Source of the DNA: Corbicula japonica | Taxonomy: Eukaryota; Mollusca; Bivalvia; Venerida; Cyrenidae | DNA length: 64,000 nt | NCBI GenBank assembly: GCA_038501625.1 | Contig: JAZAYU010000019.1 | Span: forward strand, 6,604,709 to 6,668,708 | Direction of reading: 5' to 3' | Shown: piece by piece, positions 38,601-53,600 of the stretch | How the letters are laid out: every line of letters begins with the position of its first letter | Numbering within the stretch: the stretch's first letter is position 1 | Program-made: the position numbers and the translations under genes | The notes under the pieces: model-generated | Databases searched by the model: none | What the model was told of the DNA's origin: nothing | Seen by the model: only the letters and a program-made list of their open reading frames with translations

Positions 38601-41600
38601 AACTCAAACATGGATCTGTAAACACTAAACAGCAATAGAAATCAGTGTTATGGTTAGTTGATAACAGTGATGTTTTCTTACATCTTTATGGTATAACAAT
38701 CATTTGTCTTATTGTGTTGCCTGCAAAAGCAGTAGACACATTGGGATCCTATTGTCCCGACGACGTTGTTGTCAGCATCATCCGTTAGTCCTCCAACTCT
38801 AACATGAAACTTAATATTGTCTATAACCTTATTGTACTTGTCCTATTCACTTAATACTTGGATTATATCATCTTTATGAACAAAGCCATCATTGGTAACA
38901 AGAATGATAACTCCTGTTTCAATATTTTTTTTAATTTATACCCTTTTCAAATGCAATTTTAGTTGACAAGTTGTTCATTATTCCAAAGATCATGATAAAT
39001 GATGACTCGGACAGCATCTACATGGACAGCTCAAATTTTATTAGACTATGGTAATTGAGTGCCAGAAAGCTGAAGAGAGTTAATTTTGTGTAATATTTAT
39101 AGGTTATTATACATTTTACTGTAAAATAAGGGAATATATTTTGACAAATATATTCTGTATTGTACAGTTAAATGTATAATAACCTTATTATTATATATCT
39201 TTAGTGCACATGCACCCAACCGTCCAATATGAAATTAATATATATTTTTTGGATCTAATACGGGAATATATTGGACGGTCACGTGGCACAAATGCAGATT
39301 GTCAATTGGTTAATATATAAGATATATAATAATTGTGAAATTGTTGCCACTCAGGCCTGTTTAACCCTTTCCTTGATATATAAGCATTTTTATGCATGTG
39401 CGACCAGTGTAGATCCAGATCAGCTGGCACATCCGTGCCGTCTGATCCGGATCTGCACTGGTTGCATTTTGGTAAGAAATAACCTAATGAATCAAAAAGC
39501 GAACAGTTTAGATCCTGATCAGACGGCACGGATGTGCCGGCTGATCTGGATCTAAACTGTTCGCCCTAGCAATAAAGGTGTATCTATACAGGAAAGGGTT
39601 AACTTGCTTTTGATTTTGTAGGCATTCTTAATTTCAGATTTAAAGTGGCTTTAATTGGCTTGATATAGTCTAATTGACTTCCTATTATGATTGAAGTGGA
39701 CAGGAAGAATGGTGACATCTGAGGCCCCAGTATCATGAACAATGTATCCTAAAACTCCTTTTAAATGCCCCCGGGGGTGTTATGTTTTCTGAAAGTGTAC
39801 GCCTATTGTTTATATTAATTATTTTTATTCTGATATTAGAATCTAAATGACATTGGACAACGAAAATGGATTAACTAATTTTTCCCCCAAAAATAACATA
39901 GGGTGTGTTTAATTGCGGCTGGGAGGTGTTTAAAAGGAGTTTTACAGTAATATGCACAAACTCAATATTCAACTCAGCATGTTTATTTCAAATTCTGAGT
40001 AGTTGATGTGGATTCTTTATTTAGAATACTTAATGAAAATGAATTAAAATCTTTCTTATTTCTTGCTTTAATATTTTAAATAACACTTAGTGTTGCTGAG
40101 ATATTTGATAAAATGTTCGAATTGAATCTCAGATTTTTTGAAATTTTTAATAAAAAATATGCGGATAAAAAATTTTTAAAACTGCAGTTTAAACAAGATA
40201 TATAAACTTATTCTTTAAAAACTGAATTTACTAAGGTAAGTGTGTATCTTCAAAATTTTAAAATTATAACTTTGAGCTGAGTTTTAAATCCAACTCATTT
40301 TTTTCATGATATTGGAGCCTCGGCAGGCTATCATAAATTAGTCTCTAGAATAGCCTTTTTTACTGCAAAGACGATAGTTTTATTTTCCGTAAAAATTATT
40401 TTTTGTAATACCTTTAAAGAGTTACATATAATCAGAATTCAGAGGACTTTGCCAGACTTTAAATGTTTTGTTTTGTGATCAGAAATAATTAAATGAATCT
40501 GTGACTGATAGTTTTGATAAGTCTTTTGGGGGAAAACTGGCTGAAGCGGCCTAGCCATTGTTTGGTCTTGTCTCCAGAGCTAATCATGCCCCCTATTTAC
40601 TAAGGAACAGTAAGTTGAAATAAGACTAGATGTAAAAGTTCTAATTCCTTTTTATTTGCAAATTTTATGTATTTTGCACATGAAGTCAAGGGAAAAAACA
40701 CAAGTTTAAAACCCAGAAAATTACACGACGTAATTCCATGTATAATTTTTTTATAGAAATATATAATTTCCAATTTTATGCCTTTTGCTAATGTGTATAT
40801 ATTTTGCAGCTTGTGCTCGAAAATTAAATGATAGTAATATCTAGCTTTAGACTCTAGTTGTACATATAAGACGATTTCCATAGAATGTGAACTTATACAA
40901 ATTAAGAATAAGGCCCATTAAACTTAATCTAAATTAAAGATCTAAATTAGAATATTTGGTGAATACCTGGGATGGTTACCTTTGAAATAGTTTTAACAGA
41001 AATAACACTTACCCTATTGTCTGCACACATACCCAGATTTTATCAAATTTTTCTGAGGTCATAGGTTTTTTACCTTAGGTTTTTGAAATTTAAATTTTCT
41101 GTATTTATCAATATTGCTTACCTTCAGTATTAAGAAGTGACATTACTTTGTCTGTTATCAGATTTGACTGACCTGCATAGCCCCAAAATAAAGTGTAATT
41201 GATGAAAGGGAACTGTGAATGCCACCAAATATGACAAATATGAAAATATTGCTGGCTCAGTTTGATGGAGCCTGTTCATAGGCAGTAATGTAAATTTATG
41301 GCCTGCCTCAGCACCGGCTTTAGCGCAACTCAATGTTTACACCAATAAACAGTACAGTTTTGATCCATCCCAAATGATGGTGAACATGGAACCTTCAATG
41401 TCAGTGGCGTAGCTACTATAAGGCTCGTGCCTACAAGTTGGACAAGAAAACTACATTTTTAAAAGTGCCAAAATAATACAATAAAAAAAACAGGAAGGGG
41501 ATGGTACTGGTTCCAGCTGTTTGGTTGAATTAAACATGTTTTTGGCATTGATTTGCCTTGATAATTTTCTGTGCGCAGACGTAAATGACTAAATGCAGGC

Positions 41601-44600
41601 CTACATCCCAATTCCATGTGTTGTAACTCTATATTACTCCTAAATGAAAACAATGGACGGAACTAAACAGAAAAAAAAATTTAAATGCAATTGAAGACAA
41701 TTTTTAATGCACTGTATTAATTTCACTTTCATATATTTTTTTCCTTGCACAGGTTTTGTAGTAAAAAGTATGCTGATTACAAAAATGATAACAAAAAGAA
41801 TGTTAGGTTTTCATTTTTGTGATATACACATAATCCATTATTTGACAATCTAGTGTTATTTAATTTTATGCATATAGCTGATAACTTTAATATTACTTAA
41901 ATGATTAATATGAGCTCAAAATTAATGTCACTCAATATAACCTGCTCCATTTTGAACAATACGCTTTACTTCCAAAATCTTTTATGCAGTTATGTCCCTT
42001 TCTAACTTCTTTAAAGCTTTCGTTTAGTTGGCATATATTTTTAACATCACTAAAGTGATTGATATGAAACTTAAAATAAATGTTCAACACCATGACCTAC
42101 TTGTACGTATTTCCAAAAAGTTCCATAACAATTCCAAAATACTTTTTCAGTTAATCTTAGAAAATTATGGTAAATTTAGCGATCGACTACAAGTATATCT
42201 GGGGAAGTTTTACAAGTTTCCTAACTCTTCCAAAATTATTTTATCATCTAAGATTAGTAACAGTTTTTCTGGTTTCTGTTAAATATAATTATTTAACCTG
42301 ATTATGGAAATGTTTTAAAAAATTAATTTATGCAAATGATTCTATTAATAATGTCTTTGATGTTTTCCTATATTCCATATGTTGTTTAGTTTTGGTCTGC
42401 AGGTTAAAAAAGAAACTCAGACAAGATTAGTAACACTAATTATATACAGTATGGTGCTAACTGAATTAAGTATCCTTATATAATTGATTAATCTTAGCAT
42501 CATAAAGATTGGCATAAATATCTATATTGATTTGAGTTATTATTGGTTGAGAGATAGAGACTTAAATGAATGTGTGAAAGAATTGGTGGGGAAAGACTCT
42601 TTAATGAAATAACAACTACCAGTACTTACATATCCCTTATTACAGGTATCATACAATACCTGTATTTATTTCCAAAATTGGATTTATTTCAAATGAATCA
42701 GTGTAAAAGTTTTGTGGGTTTTTTTTAATTCTTGATTATGTGGCAAATTAAAAATTGTAAAGCTTTACTGGTAATTTAAGCTAAGCAAAATTAAAAGGTT
42801 ATTTTTCTATTTAATCAACATATAAAAGCAGAAGGAGCTAGAAATGAATTGTATATGTGCCAATCATTACTTCTCGGTTATTACACAGATTTAAGAATGT
42901 TTAAGTGTACTTTGTATTCGTTAAAATACCATACCCATGGCTCATACACATTTTATAAATTCAAGATCTGCAGTTCTTTTACAATAGAGCAACACAATCA
43001 TGATAAACAATTACCTGGACATTGAAACCTCATAAACTCTTGATAAGATCTGGTCAGTGGCGTTATTTAAGGAATGATTCTTATTTTGATGCGGTTCATG
43101 CAGATTGGACGTGCACGCGAGAGCTGCACGTCCAATCTGCATGAACCGCACCAAAATAAGAATCATTACTTATATTTACATTTTATTCATTTTTTTCTTT
43201 AAATAAACTTAAGTCGAACGCTTTCAAAAATTAGTATTAAGTGAAAAGGGGGAGTAATACGTGGGAGTTTTCAATAGTAACAGCCATGACCTTACTGATG
43301 TCATTACGGGTCATGCGGTTCATGCAAAATGAACCGAATTTTTTTAAACGAAGAAATCAATAGGAATGTAAATATAATAACATCTCATGCAATCTCACTA
43401 AAGTCAGATATAACAAACTGTTAGATCTGATGACGGCCCTCAGACACCGTACATAAGCTATAGCGGTTTTCCCCGATACTATTTTTAGAAATTGTCAACA
43501 CAGGAAGCATGATCTATAACGTTCGCAAAATGATCTGAAGATGTCATTAAATTACAATTAATGCAATACTACATAAACACATATATCTTCAGTTAAATAC
43601 GTCTTAAGCAGGCTGTAAACACTTTCCATGGTTTAAAATACTAAGTTCACTTTCACTTTTGCGATTTTGTAGGCGACAATCTGATTGGTTCAATGGGTTA
43701 GTAATAAAAGCACGTTTAAGTTACTCGTCGTCAGATCCTGATAGCGTAGCGGTTTTCAGGAGATGATTTTAATCAGATTGCATCTCATGCAGAGAGAATA
43801 ACAGTGCTGCTTCATATAACATCCCTTAGACCTGAGGAAGGTAATGCGGTGGGTGGGGTGGGGGAGGGGAACTTTAATACTGGAATTGAATAGTGGAACG
43901 TGCTGTCTCTCCTTTGAAAGCTCTTGTTAAAGAAAATTTCTTGTTTATAGTAATGTTAAACAAAAATTCTAAACAATGGTGAGCTTATGTTTAAAGTTCC
44001 AATAATGATTGTTTCGTAAGCAAAGGAATTTATTTTTGAAATTGAAGACCTGAGGCATCTTATTTATTATAAACAAGAGTTGGAAAGGTCGTTTTGTAGT
44101 GTAATAAACAGAATTTTTTTCAGGTGGTTCATGTTGTGTCATCAGACGAGGAGCCATTGTTTATCCCCTGCAGACCAGCCATGCAGAATGATAGTGAAGA
44201 TCTGCCGAGGATTGTGTTTGAATCCCGGGAGGCCCGGCGGCTGAAGTATAGAGACAGACACAAGCATAAACATAAACACAGGTAATGGCTTTACAGTTTA
44301 TATAGTTTTATTTTTTACTTTCTAGTGAATTATAAAAAAAAATGAGTGTTTCAATACCTGAAACAAAAATAAAAGTACAATGTATTTTATTAAATTGATC
44401 AATGCTTTGGCTTATGTGTATTTTATTAAATTTATAGCGAACCGACATGTCTTCTGAACAAAAAAAACTTTTGTTCCCCTATTAGATTATAGAATTAAAA
44501 ATTTTAATAATAAAAAGTGATAGTGGGGGCATCAGCGTCTGGACAGTCATTCTAGTCTTTTATGTCATATTTATTGCAAAGTGTGAACTTAATGAACTTA

Positions 44601-47600
44601 ATGTATTTAAATAAACCTGCCCCAGACTGCCACAGATGGCGCCTGCAAAATGTTACCAGTGATAAAAATAATAAATTGCTGTTTCGTGGAAATGATCTGG
44701 AGATCATAATAAGTTGGTGTCAAAAGTTCATTTGCTGAATCTTAAAACCCAGGGCTCAAGATCATAAAACTGAGATTGGAGGCCAGACTCAAATTTCAAG
44801 CAACTGATTTGCTGAAATGAAAACTAGTCTCCATTTCAGCCAATCAGATGCTTGATATGTGGGACTGGCCTCCAGTTTTCATTTTATGATATTGGACCCA
44901 GGTTGTTCAAGTCGGCTTATTACTGATAAATAATAAATAAACGATAATGTTTTGTGAAGTGCTAAGATATATGTATAATTCATTCAGGATCAGTTTTGCT
45001 TGATTTTCACTGTTGATTTTACTGCTTTCCTCCATTATATATTCCTTTATGGCATAGAAGCACATCTGCTCCATCTGATCAGGATGTAAACTGTTCACTT
45101 TTTCATTTGTTAGGTTATGTCTGACAAAAAGTGAACGATTAAGATCTGGATCTACACTGGTTGCACATGTGTTTAATGCATATAATATGGAGTTAACGGT
45201 TAAATTGCCACAAATATTACATGTTGCTTATTATGCAGATCCATACTTCAATTACATTTTATAATAGTGCAAGGCACAGCTTATGTCACATTTGTGACTG
45301 GTGTAGACAACGGTCAGTCTGGTGTTGGGTTCACTCTGATCAGGGTTTTCACCATTTGCTATTCATCTGATAAATTTTTGCACAATGCCCCAATGGGAAA
45401 TGAATTGACATGCTCACAATGAAAAAAAAGGGCCCCTTATAATGATACAGCAGGATATCCCTTTACTCCATAGATACCGTAAAACTCCTTTTAAACGCCC
45501 CTGGGGGCGTTACATTTTCTGAAAAGGGGGACATATATTATTTATTTTTATTTTAATATTAGATTCTGAAGGATATTGGATAAAAAATATAGATTAACTC
45601 ATTTTTTCCCTAAAATAAAATTGGGGGGAGGGGGGGGGGGGGCATTTATTTGAGGAGGGGCGTTTAATAGGAATTTTACGGTATGACTTTCATTGTTCAG
45701 GCGACCAGTGTAGATCCAGATGTGAAAACAACATCCATGCCATCTCATTTGGATCTACACTGGTCGGTTCTTGGTCAGAAGTAACCTAAAGAATCTAAAA
45801 GCAAGCAGTGGAGATCCATGTCAGATGGCATGGATGTGCTGAGTGGTTTGGGCCCAAGATCATAAAACTGAGATTGGAGACCAGACTCAAATCTCAAGCA
45901 TCTGATTGGCTGAAATGGCGACCAGTCGCCATTTCAGCCAATCAGATGCTTGAGATTTGAGTCTGGTCTCCAGCTTTAGTTTTATGATCTTGGGCCCTGG
46001 AATCATCTGGAAGATCACCCTGCAAATCTGTGCTGTCTGTTCAGGATCTACGCAGGTGGACCCGGTTATTAAAGGCCTATCTGTGGAGTAAAGTCTTAAA
46101 GATATATCTGGCGCATCTGAACAAAAAAATTAAAATCCATCTTTTTGCCATGAAAGCTTACAAATCTTAATTTAAACTAATTTGACCACATGGTATGTAT
46201 CAAATTATGGTTTAAAATAAGATTTTTGCAAAACAAATATTGAAGCAGACGCTCTCGCGGTATATCCGCGAGTTAAAAAACTGCCAGTTTTTTTAACTTT
46301 ATACATATTTCATTTTTATTTATTGGACAAACGGGAAAGAATTCGTAATACATGTATTCTTAGATTATGCCTAGTTTTTCATTAATAATCGATCTCAAAT
46401 GTTATTTTTATCATTTGTAAGGGTAAAATATAGACCTTGGATAACTTTAATCAGGGCTTTTCATCCTTATATAACAGAGGCCTATAAAAGGCCTCTTCCC
46501 AATCCAAATATACAGTATTTTTTCCCAATTGCAGCAGAAACTCTTCCCAAAGTGCTTGGTCAAATGTCCAAAAATGGTTAAAACTCCTGGGAGGAGTGTT
46601 TGAAAATTGAAGTCTGGAAAATAAAGTGCATAATAAATTGAATTTAAATTAAAAATACCAATAACTATTCAATTTTATAAAGTAGAACCCATCTTTCAAT
46701 TAATTTTGTTTTCCTAAAATAAACATTAATTGCACATAAATTTCCCAATTGGAAAGGTCCCAATTTTCTGATGGAAAAGCCCTGTTAATAATCTGTGTAC
46801 TGCATGTATTGGATATGGTTTATATAGCATGGATGATCTGTGTAGATCTAATTCATCTTGCACATCACTTTAGTCTGATCTGGATCTACACTGTTCGCTT
46901 CTTTGTAAGGAATGATCTAATGAATCAACAAGCGACAAAAATAAGTCTTATTCTGACTTGTGGCATAAAAGTAGGAACTATGAAGTAAAAAGTTAAATGT
47001 AAGTTTTTAAAACTTTTTGGAGATTGAATGCAAAATGAAACGTTTGAGTATCAGATGATATATATTTTACACCTCAGATAACAAATTTTCTTCATCAACA
47101 TGCATAATAGTTATTTGCTTTTAACATGCATTAAGTTTCATATTAACACCATTCATTCACATATCATTTCTACAATTTTTGTTATCTATTATGTATAATA
47201 AGATTATTTTCTTTCAACATCTTGGTTAGATTTTAAGCAAATTTAAATTTTGTCACATTAGTGCACAAACAATATAAGTGCCATTCAAATAAGAAGGAGT
47301 TATACTATGTTTGCACTAAGGTGATGATTTGAATTGATTCAGATTACTTAGAGATGCGCAAAATGTGCTAGTGTCACAGATAGGATGTGCATCAGTGCAC
47401 ATGAAAGCAGAACTGGCCCATCCTAGCATCAGCAGACATGTCAGCAAATCTGGCCCGCCATAGCCTCAGCAGACATGTCAGCAAATCTGGCCCGCCATAG
47501 CCTCAGCAGACATGTCAGCAAATCTGGCCCGCCATAGCCTCAGCAAATCTGGCCCGCCATAGCCTCAGCAGACATGTCAGCAAATCTGGCCCGCCATAGC

Positions 47601-50600
47601 CTCAGCAGACATGTCAGCAAATCTGGCCCGCCATAGCCTCAGCAGACATGTCAGCAGAACTGGCCCATCCTACATGTAGCATCAGCAGACATGTCAGCAA
47701 ATCTGGCCCACCATAGCCTCAGCAGACATGTCAGCAACATGGGCCTAACATAGCATCAACAGAAATGATAGCTGAACTGGCCCACCATAGCAACAGCAGA
47801 CATTTCAGCAGAACTGACCCACCATAACAACAGCAGACATTTCAGCAGATCTGGCTCACCATAGCAACAGCAGATATGACAGCTGAACTGGCTCACCATA
47901 GCAACAGCAGACATTTCAGCAGAACTGGCCCATCCAAGCACCAGAAATGTAAGCAGAACTGAGTCACACTAGTTTCAGCATACATGTCAGCAGAACTTGC
48001 CCACCTTAGCACCAGTTGACATGTAAGCAGAACAGGCCCATCCTAGTATCAGTTGACATGTTATTAGAACTGACCCACCATAGCATCAGAAGACATGTCA
48101 GTATTAGCAGATATGTTAACAGAACTGGCCTACCCTAGTATAAGCATGCACTCCAGCAGAACTGGCACACCCAAGCATCAGCAGGCATATAAGCAGAACT
48201 GGCCTACCCTAGCATTAGCATACATTTAAGCAGAATTCCCCTCTCCTAGTATCAGCATGAATGTAAGCAGAACTGACTTGCATTAGCATCAGCAGGCATG
48301 TAAGTAGAACTGGCCCACCATAATTTCAGCAGACTGTTAGCATAACTGACCAATCTTAGTATCAACAGTCATGTAAGCAGAACAGGCCCACTCTAACCTA
48401 GTTTAAGCTCTCATGTAAGCAGAACTCACCAACTCTAGTATAAAAAGGTATGTAAGCAAAACTGCCCCACTGTATTATAAGCAGGTAAATAAGCAGAACG
48501 GCCACCCAAGATGAAGATGAATGTAAGCAGAACTGGCCCACCCTAGCATTAGCACATAATTATGTAAGCAAAACTGGCATGCCCTTGCATCAGCACAGAT
48601 GTAAACAAAAATAGCCAACCCATCCTAGCATCCGCACACATGTAAGCAGAACTGGCCCACCGAATCATTAATTTCATGTATTTTAGAATTAGGTGAGCCA
48701 TTTAGGGCCAATTGGCCCTCATGTCAATGTATAATGTTTATAATGTCCCTGGTCATCTGTCCATCCCTTCGTTAGCAATTTTGTGTCTCCTTATTTAAGT
48801 ATATATTAAAAGGGAGAAAACTCTGTTATTATAAAACTTTGTTTCTTTTTCACATCATGTATATCTACTGACTTTAAAAACACATTTGCGCTCAGCCTTC
48901 AGTAGGGTAAATGAAAACCTTGTTTTTATGACAATTTCCTGTCATTTGTTATTTTATGTTTTCTTGACAAATTAATTGGTAAGAACTGGAAACTCGGAGT
49001 TTCTTGTTTCCTGTGGAGAGCCCCAAAATATTGGCCTCATAACTTTCAATCATAACTGATGAAGCAATAGAAAATAGTTCTTAAATTCATCATCAGATTG
49101 AGGTATTTCAGACAGCTTTTCTTTTACTATTATCTTAACAGAACTGAAAAACAACAGTTAATTTTATTTTAATTTACATAAGTTTCAAAACAGTGAAAAA
49201 CCATTTTTATTTCACTGAGAAAACTCTGTTATTCACACTATTATGCAAGAATGACAGAATGATGTGCTGTCTGATCTGGATCTAAATTTGCCTATGTCAT
49301 AAAAGCATATACCGTATATTCCCTATTGAACGCCCCTCCCCTAATAAACGCCCCCCCCCCCCCCCCCCCCCCCCCAGTCTTTTTTCAAAAGTAAACGAGT
49401 GACTTACCATGACATGACGATCTTTAATCTCTCAGCATTAATCCAAATACATGTAATCATTTCGGTGTGAAAAATTTCATTTCAGGTTAAGTTTTTTAAA
49501 AATAAGTTCTAGGAAAATGACAAAATTGTTATTTAAAAAAAAACACAATTATTGAAAACTACATTTTGTCAATAGTTGGTCTCCATTAAACGCCCCCCCC
49601 CCCCCCCCCTTTGCAAAATGTAATGTTTAATAGGGAATATACGGTATATATGAAGTAAGGAGTTAAACTTAGATTTTCTTTTTCTCATTTTCATTAACCA
49701 TAAATACACGTTTTTACGCATGTCCGACCAGTGTAGATCCTGATCAGCTGGCACATCCTTGCCATCTGATCAGGATCTGCACTGGTCACATTTTGGTCAG
49801 AAATAACCTAATGAATCATTAGTCTATGGAGGAAAGGGTTAAAACAATATTAAACTTATTCTCAAATATTCGCTTTTTGATTCAGTTGATAATTTCTGAC
49901 CATGAACAGTGATAAATTGGCATGGATGTGCTGGCTGATCTGGATCTACACTGGTCGCACTTGTGTTAAAATGAGTATATATCCAGGAAAGGGTTTATTT
50001 TAGAGCAATTAAAATGTCTATCACTCCACAACTAACCCATTGTCTGCGACACCTGTTACAAGCTATATGAATCTATTTAAATCGAACACAAAATCTAGGA
50101 ACAGCTACTGCAATAAAACATTTTTCAATAAGTTATGAATAATTAAAAGAAAGTTTCATGCTGGTAGAGTTAAAAATAAATCTGTTGCATTGATGAGTAA
50201 ACGTCAGTTTTTAACCAATCGAGTTGTGACAAATATGAATTGATAATTATAATGCTGCATTTTACAACTAGTATTGTGAAGGGATATATTGCTACATTAC
50301 AATTAATGTGTATAGTGCTATTATTGAGATTATCTCAAGTGTGCAATTGTAAGGTATATAAATTAAATTATTTATTATTATTATTTATAATTATTTAATT
50401 AAAGCATTCTGGAATATTATTATAATTAAAAAATAATGTTAATATAATTATGAATTAAACCACTGGTATAATTAAAATTTGAAAAAAATGAACATAATTA
50501 TGAATTAAACCACTGGTATAATTAAAATTTGAAAAAAATGAACATAATTATGAATTAAACCACTGGTATAATTAAAATTTGAAAAAAAAAAAATATAATT

Positions 50601-53600
50601 ATGAATTAAACCACTGGTATAATTAAAATTTGAAAAAAATGAATATAATTATGAATTAAACTACTGGTATAATTATAATTTGAAAAAAAAAGATATAAGT
50701 GTTCAAATGCATAATTCTTTGAAATGTTTTCCTGAGATCTTGTATAAGTTGGGTTAACACTTGTCGCAAATGGTTAAAAAGAAGGGTTTCATAGCTGCTT
50801 ATACACAGTTCAGGATGGATAACTTCATTATCGCAAAAGTAGATTATTAATTGTACACCTATGCAATTCCTGTAAATGACCGAACCATAGCAAGTTTAAT
50901 CAAAATTTTGAACTAATCAGTACATCAACAACTGTTATGAGTGAATTTTATACTGAGTTAGTAACACTATAATGTTTAACAGGCTTAAAACTTATTCACT
51001 AGTATGTTGACTGTGTTAGAATATTTCATCACATTTAGTATTATTTACATCATTTACAGCTCTTCTACAGTTAACCCTTTCCTCCACAGATACACCTTTA
51101 TTGCATGGGCGAACAGTTTAGATCCAGATCAGCCGGCACAACTGTTCCATCTGATCAGGATCTAAACTGTTCGCTTTTTGATTCATTAGGTTATTTCTGA
51201 CCAAAATGCGACCAGTGCAGATCCTGATCAGAATGCACGAATGTGCCAGCTGATCTGGATCTACACTATGTGACCAGTGCAGATCCTGATCAGACGGCAC
51301 GGATCTACACTGGTCGCACATGTGTAAAAATGTGTATTTATGGAGGAAAGGATTTAGTCCGGACATGTGGTCAGGCACCTTTTCCTCCATAAATTGGCAA
51401 ACAGTATAGAACCAGATCGGCTGGCTCATCTGTGCTGTCTGGTTAGGGTCTACACAGTTTGCTGTTAGATTCATTAGGATATATCTGATCAAGAAGTAAA
51501 CAGTGCTGATCCAGATCATGTGGCACAGATATGTTTACTGATTTGGATCTACACTAGTTGCACATGTCATAAAACTGTTATATATGAAGTAAATCAACTT
51601 AATCCTTTTCATCATAGGCTATGACCAGTGTCTAAGAAGTGTAAATCCAGATCTTTTCATCATAGGCTATGACCAGTGTCTAAGAAGCGTAGATCCAGAT
51701 CTTTTCATCATAGGCTATGACCGGTGTCTAAGAAGCGTAGATCCAGATCTTTTCATCATTGGCTATGACCGGTGTCTAAGAAGAGTAGATCCAGATCTTT
51801 TCATCATTGGCTATGACCGGTGTCTAAGAAGAGTAGATCCAGATCTTTTCATCATAGGCTATGACCGGTGTCTAAGAAGAGTAGATCCAGATCTTTTTCA
51901 TTATAGGCTATGACCAGTGTCTAAGAAGTGTAGATCCAGATCTTTTCATCATAGGCTTTGACCAGTGTCTTAGAAGTTTAGATCCAGATCTTTTCATCAT
52001 AGACTATGACCAGTGTCTTAGAAGAGTAGATCCAGATACTGCTACATCTCTTGTTTTAAGCTTAGATACTTTTCAACCTCTTTTTATACCCCCGCTTCAA
52101 AGAAGATGGGGGAATACTGTTTTACCCTTGTCCTTTCTTCCGTGCGTCCGTGCATGTGTGTGCGTGCGTCCGTAACAAAATTTCCGTCACAGTTTTCTCA
52201 GCAACTATAACATGCAGCAGCCTGATATTTTGCATATTGCTTCATCCTTTAGTCCCATGTGGTGTAAATCGATTTTATGCTCCTTGCTCATCTACTTCCT
52301 GTTTGTCGCATATTTTTAGATTTTGTTACTCTATAGGTGCAATACATCAACCAAAGGGCATTTTATTTTCTGTCACAGTTTTCTAAGCAACTATAACATT
52401 CAGCAGCCTGATTTTTTTGCATATTGCTTTATCCTATAGTCCCATATGGTGTAAAGCCATTTTATGCTCCTTGTTCATCAACTTCCTGTTTACCGAATAC
52501 TTACATTTTTACACAGAATTGACATATTTACACAATTTCCTTCGCAGTAGTTTTCTAAGCAACTACAACATGTAGCAGCCTGATATTTTGCATTATGCTT
52601 TATTCTATAGTCCCATATGGTGTAAAGCGATTTAATGCTCCTAGCTCTTCTACTTCCTGTTTACTTCCTGTTTACTTCCTGTTTACCGAATACTTAGATT
52701 TTCAAACATGCACAATTTCCATCACAGTTTTCTAAGCAACAGTAACATGCAGCAGCCTGATACTTTGAATATTGCTTCATCCTATTGTTTTTAGCTTTTG
52801 TTACTATACAGGTGCGCAACACAATCCAAAGGGCATCTTTATCACTTTATAGGTGCATTACATAAACCAAAGGGCATCTTTATTGAAAAATGCAAATTAC
52901 ATTTTGAAAGCCATATTTCTCACAGTGGGGGTATCACTAGTGAGCATTAGCTCACAGATTTACTTGTTAAGCTCAGATACTGCACCATGTCTTGTATTAA
53001 ACCTGAAGTTTTCAGCTCAATGTGCCATTATGTTAATTAAATCATTATTTTGCAGGAGGCATTCAACAGACCACAGAAGCTCATCACTGAAGGAAGCTAC
53101 CTCAGAAACCCATGTTTCCTCATCGACTGTGGCTCAGGATGGACCTCCACGTATTCCACCTCTACCGGACCTCAGTCTCTTCCTCCCAGGTATAGAGGGT
53201 CCAGTATCATAAAACTAAGATAGGAGACCAGTCTCGAAGCTCAAGCATCTGATTGGCTGAAATGGCAACCATTTCAACCAATCAATTGCTTGTGATTTGG
53301 TTTCCAATCTAAGTTTTATAACCTTGGGACCAGAACTATTTGTCAGTGTCTTACAGTCAGACCTGTGTTCAAAGACTATTATGGGGAAAACATCAAGTGA
53401 TCTTTGAAGGCAGATGGTCTTTGTTTAAATTTTAATTCGTTCTTTTCAAATTTGTTCACAACTCATTGCTAAAATACAATGTTTCTCATATCTCAAAAAT
53501 TCAATTCCTTTGTTAACCAATTAATCTGTGAACAGAACTATATCCACTATTTGACCACTTTAGATCCAGATCAGCCTGCACATCTATGCAGTCTGATCAG

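Larger units (their letters stand above)
14688..44123 (+). other. Intron 1, about 29.4 kb, transposon-filled
   Basis: Runs from GTAAGT at 14688 to ATTTTTTTCAG at 44121-44123. Its content is listed as separate repeats. I see no further coding exon in compatible phase, but short exons could hide. Confidence 0.7.
45465..46085 (+). mobile_element. MITE-A copy hit by two other MITEs
   Basis: The left end (CCCTTTACTCCATAGA) is split at TA by the element 45477-45681. The second palindrome is split near GATGTGCTGAGTGGTTTG by the foldback MITE 45850-45997. Confidence 0.65.

Noticed and set aside
47405..48672. CRISPR-like array
   Set aside because: Units are contiguous with no unique spacers, and the genome is eukaryotic.
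51118..51519. 133-residue minus-strand frame with DPDQ-type repeats
   Set aside because: MITE-A palindromes read through; similar DPDQ peptides appear at other MITE-A copies (39271-39555, 53951-54443).
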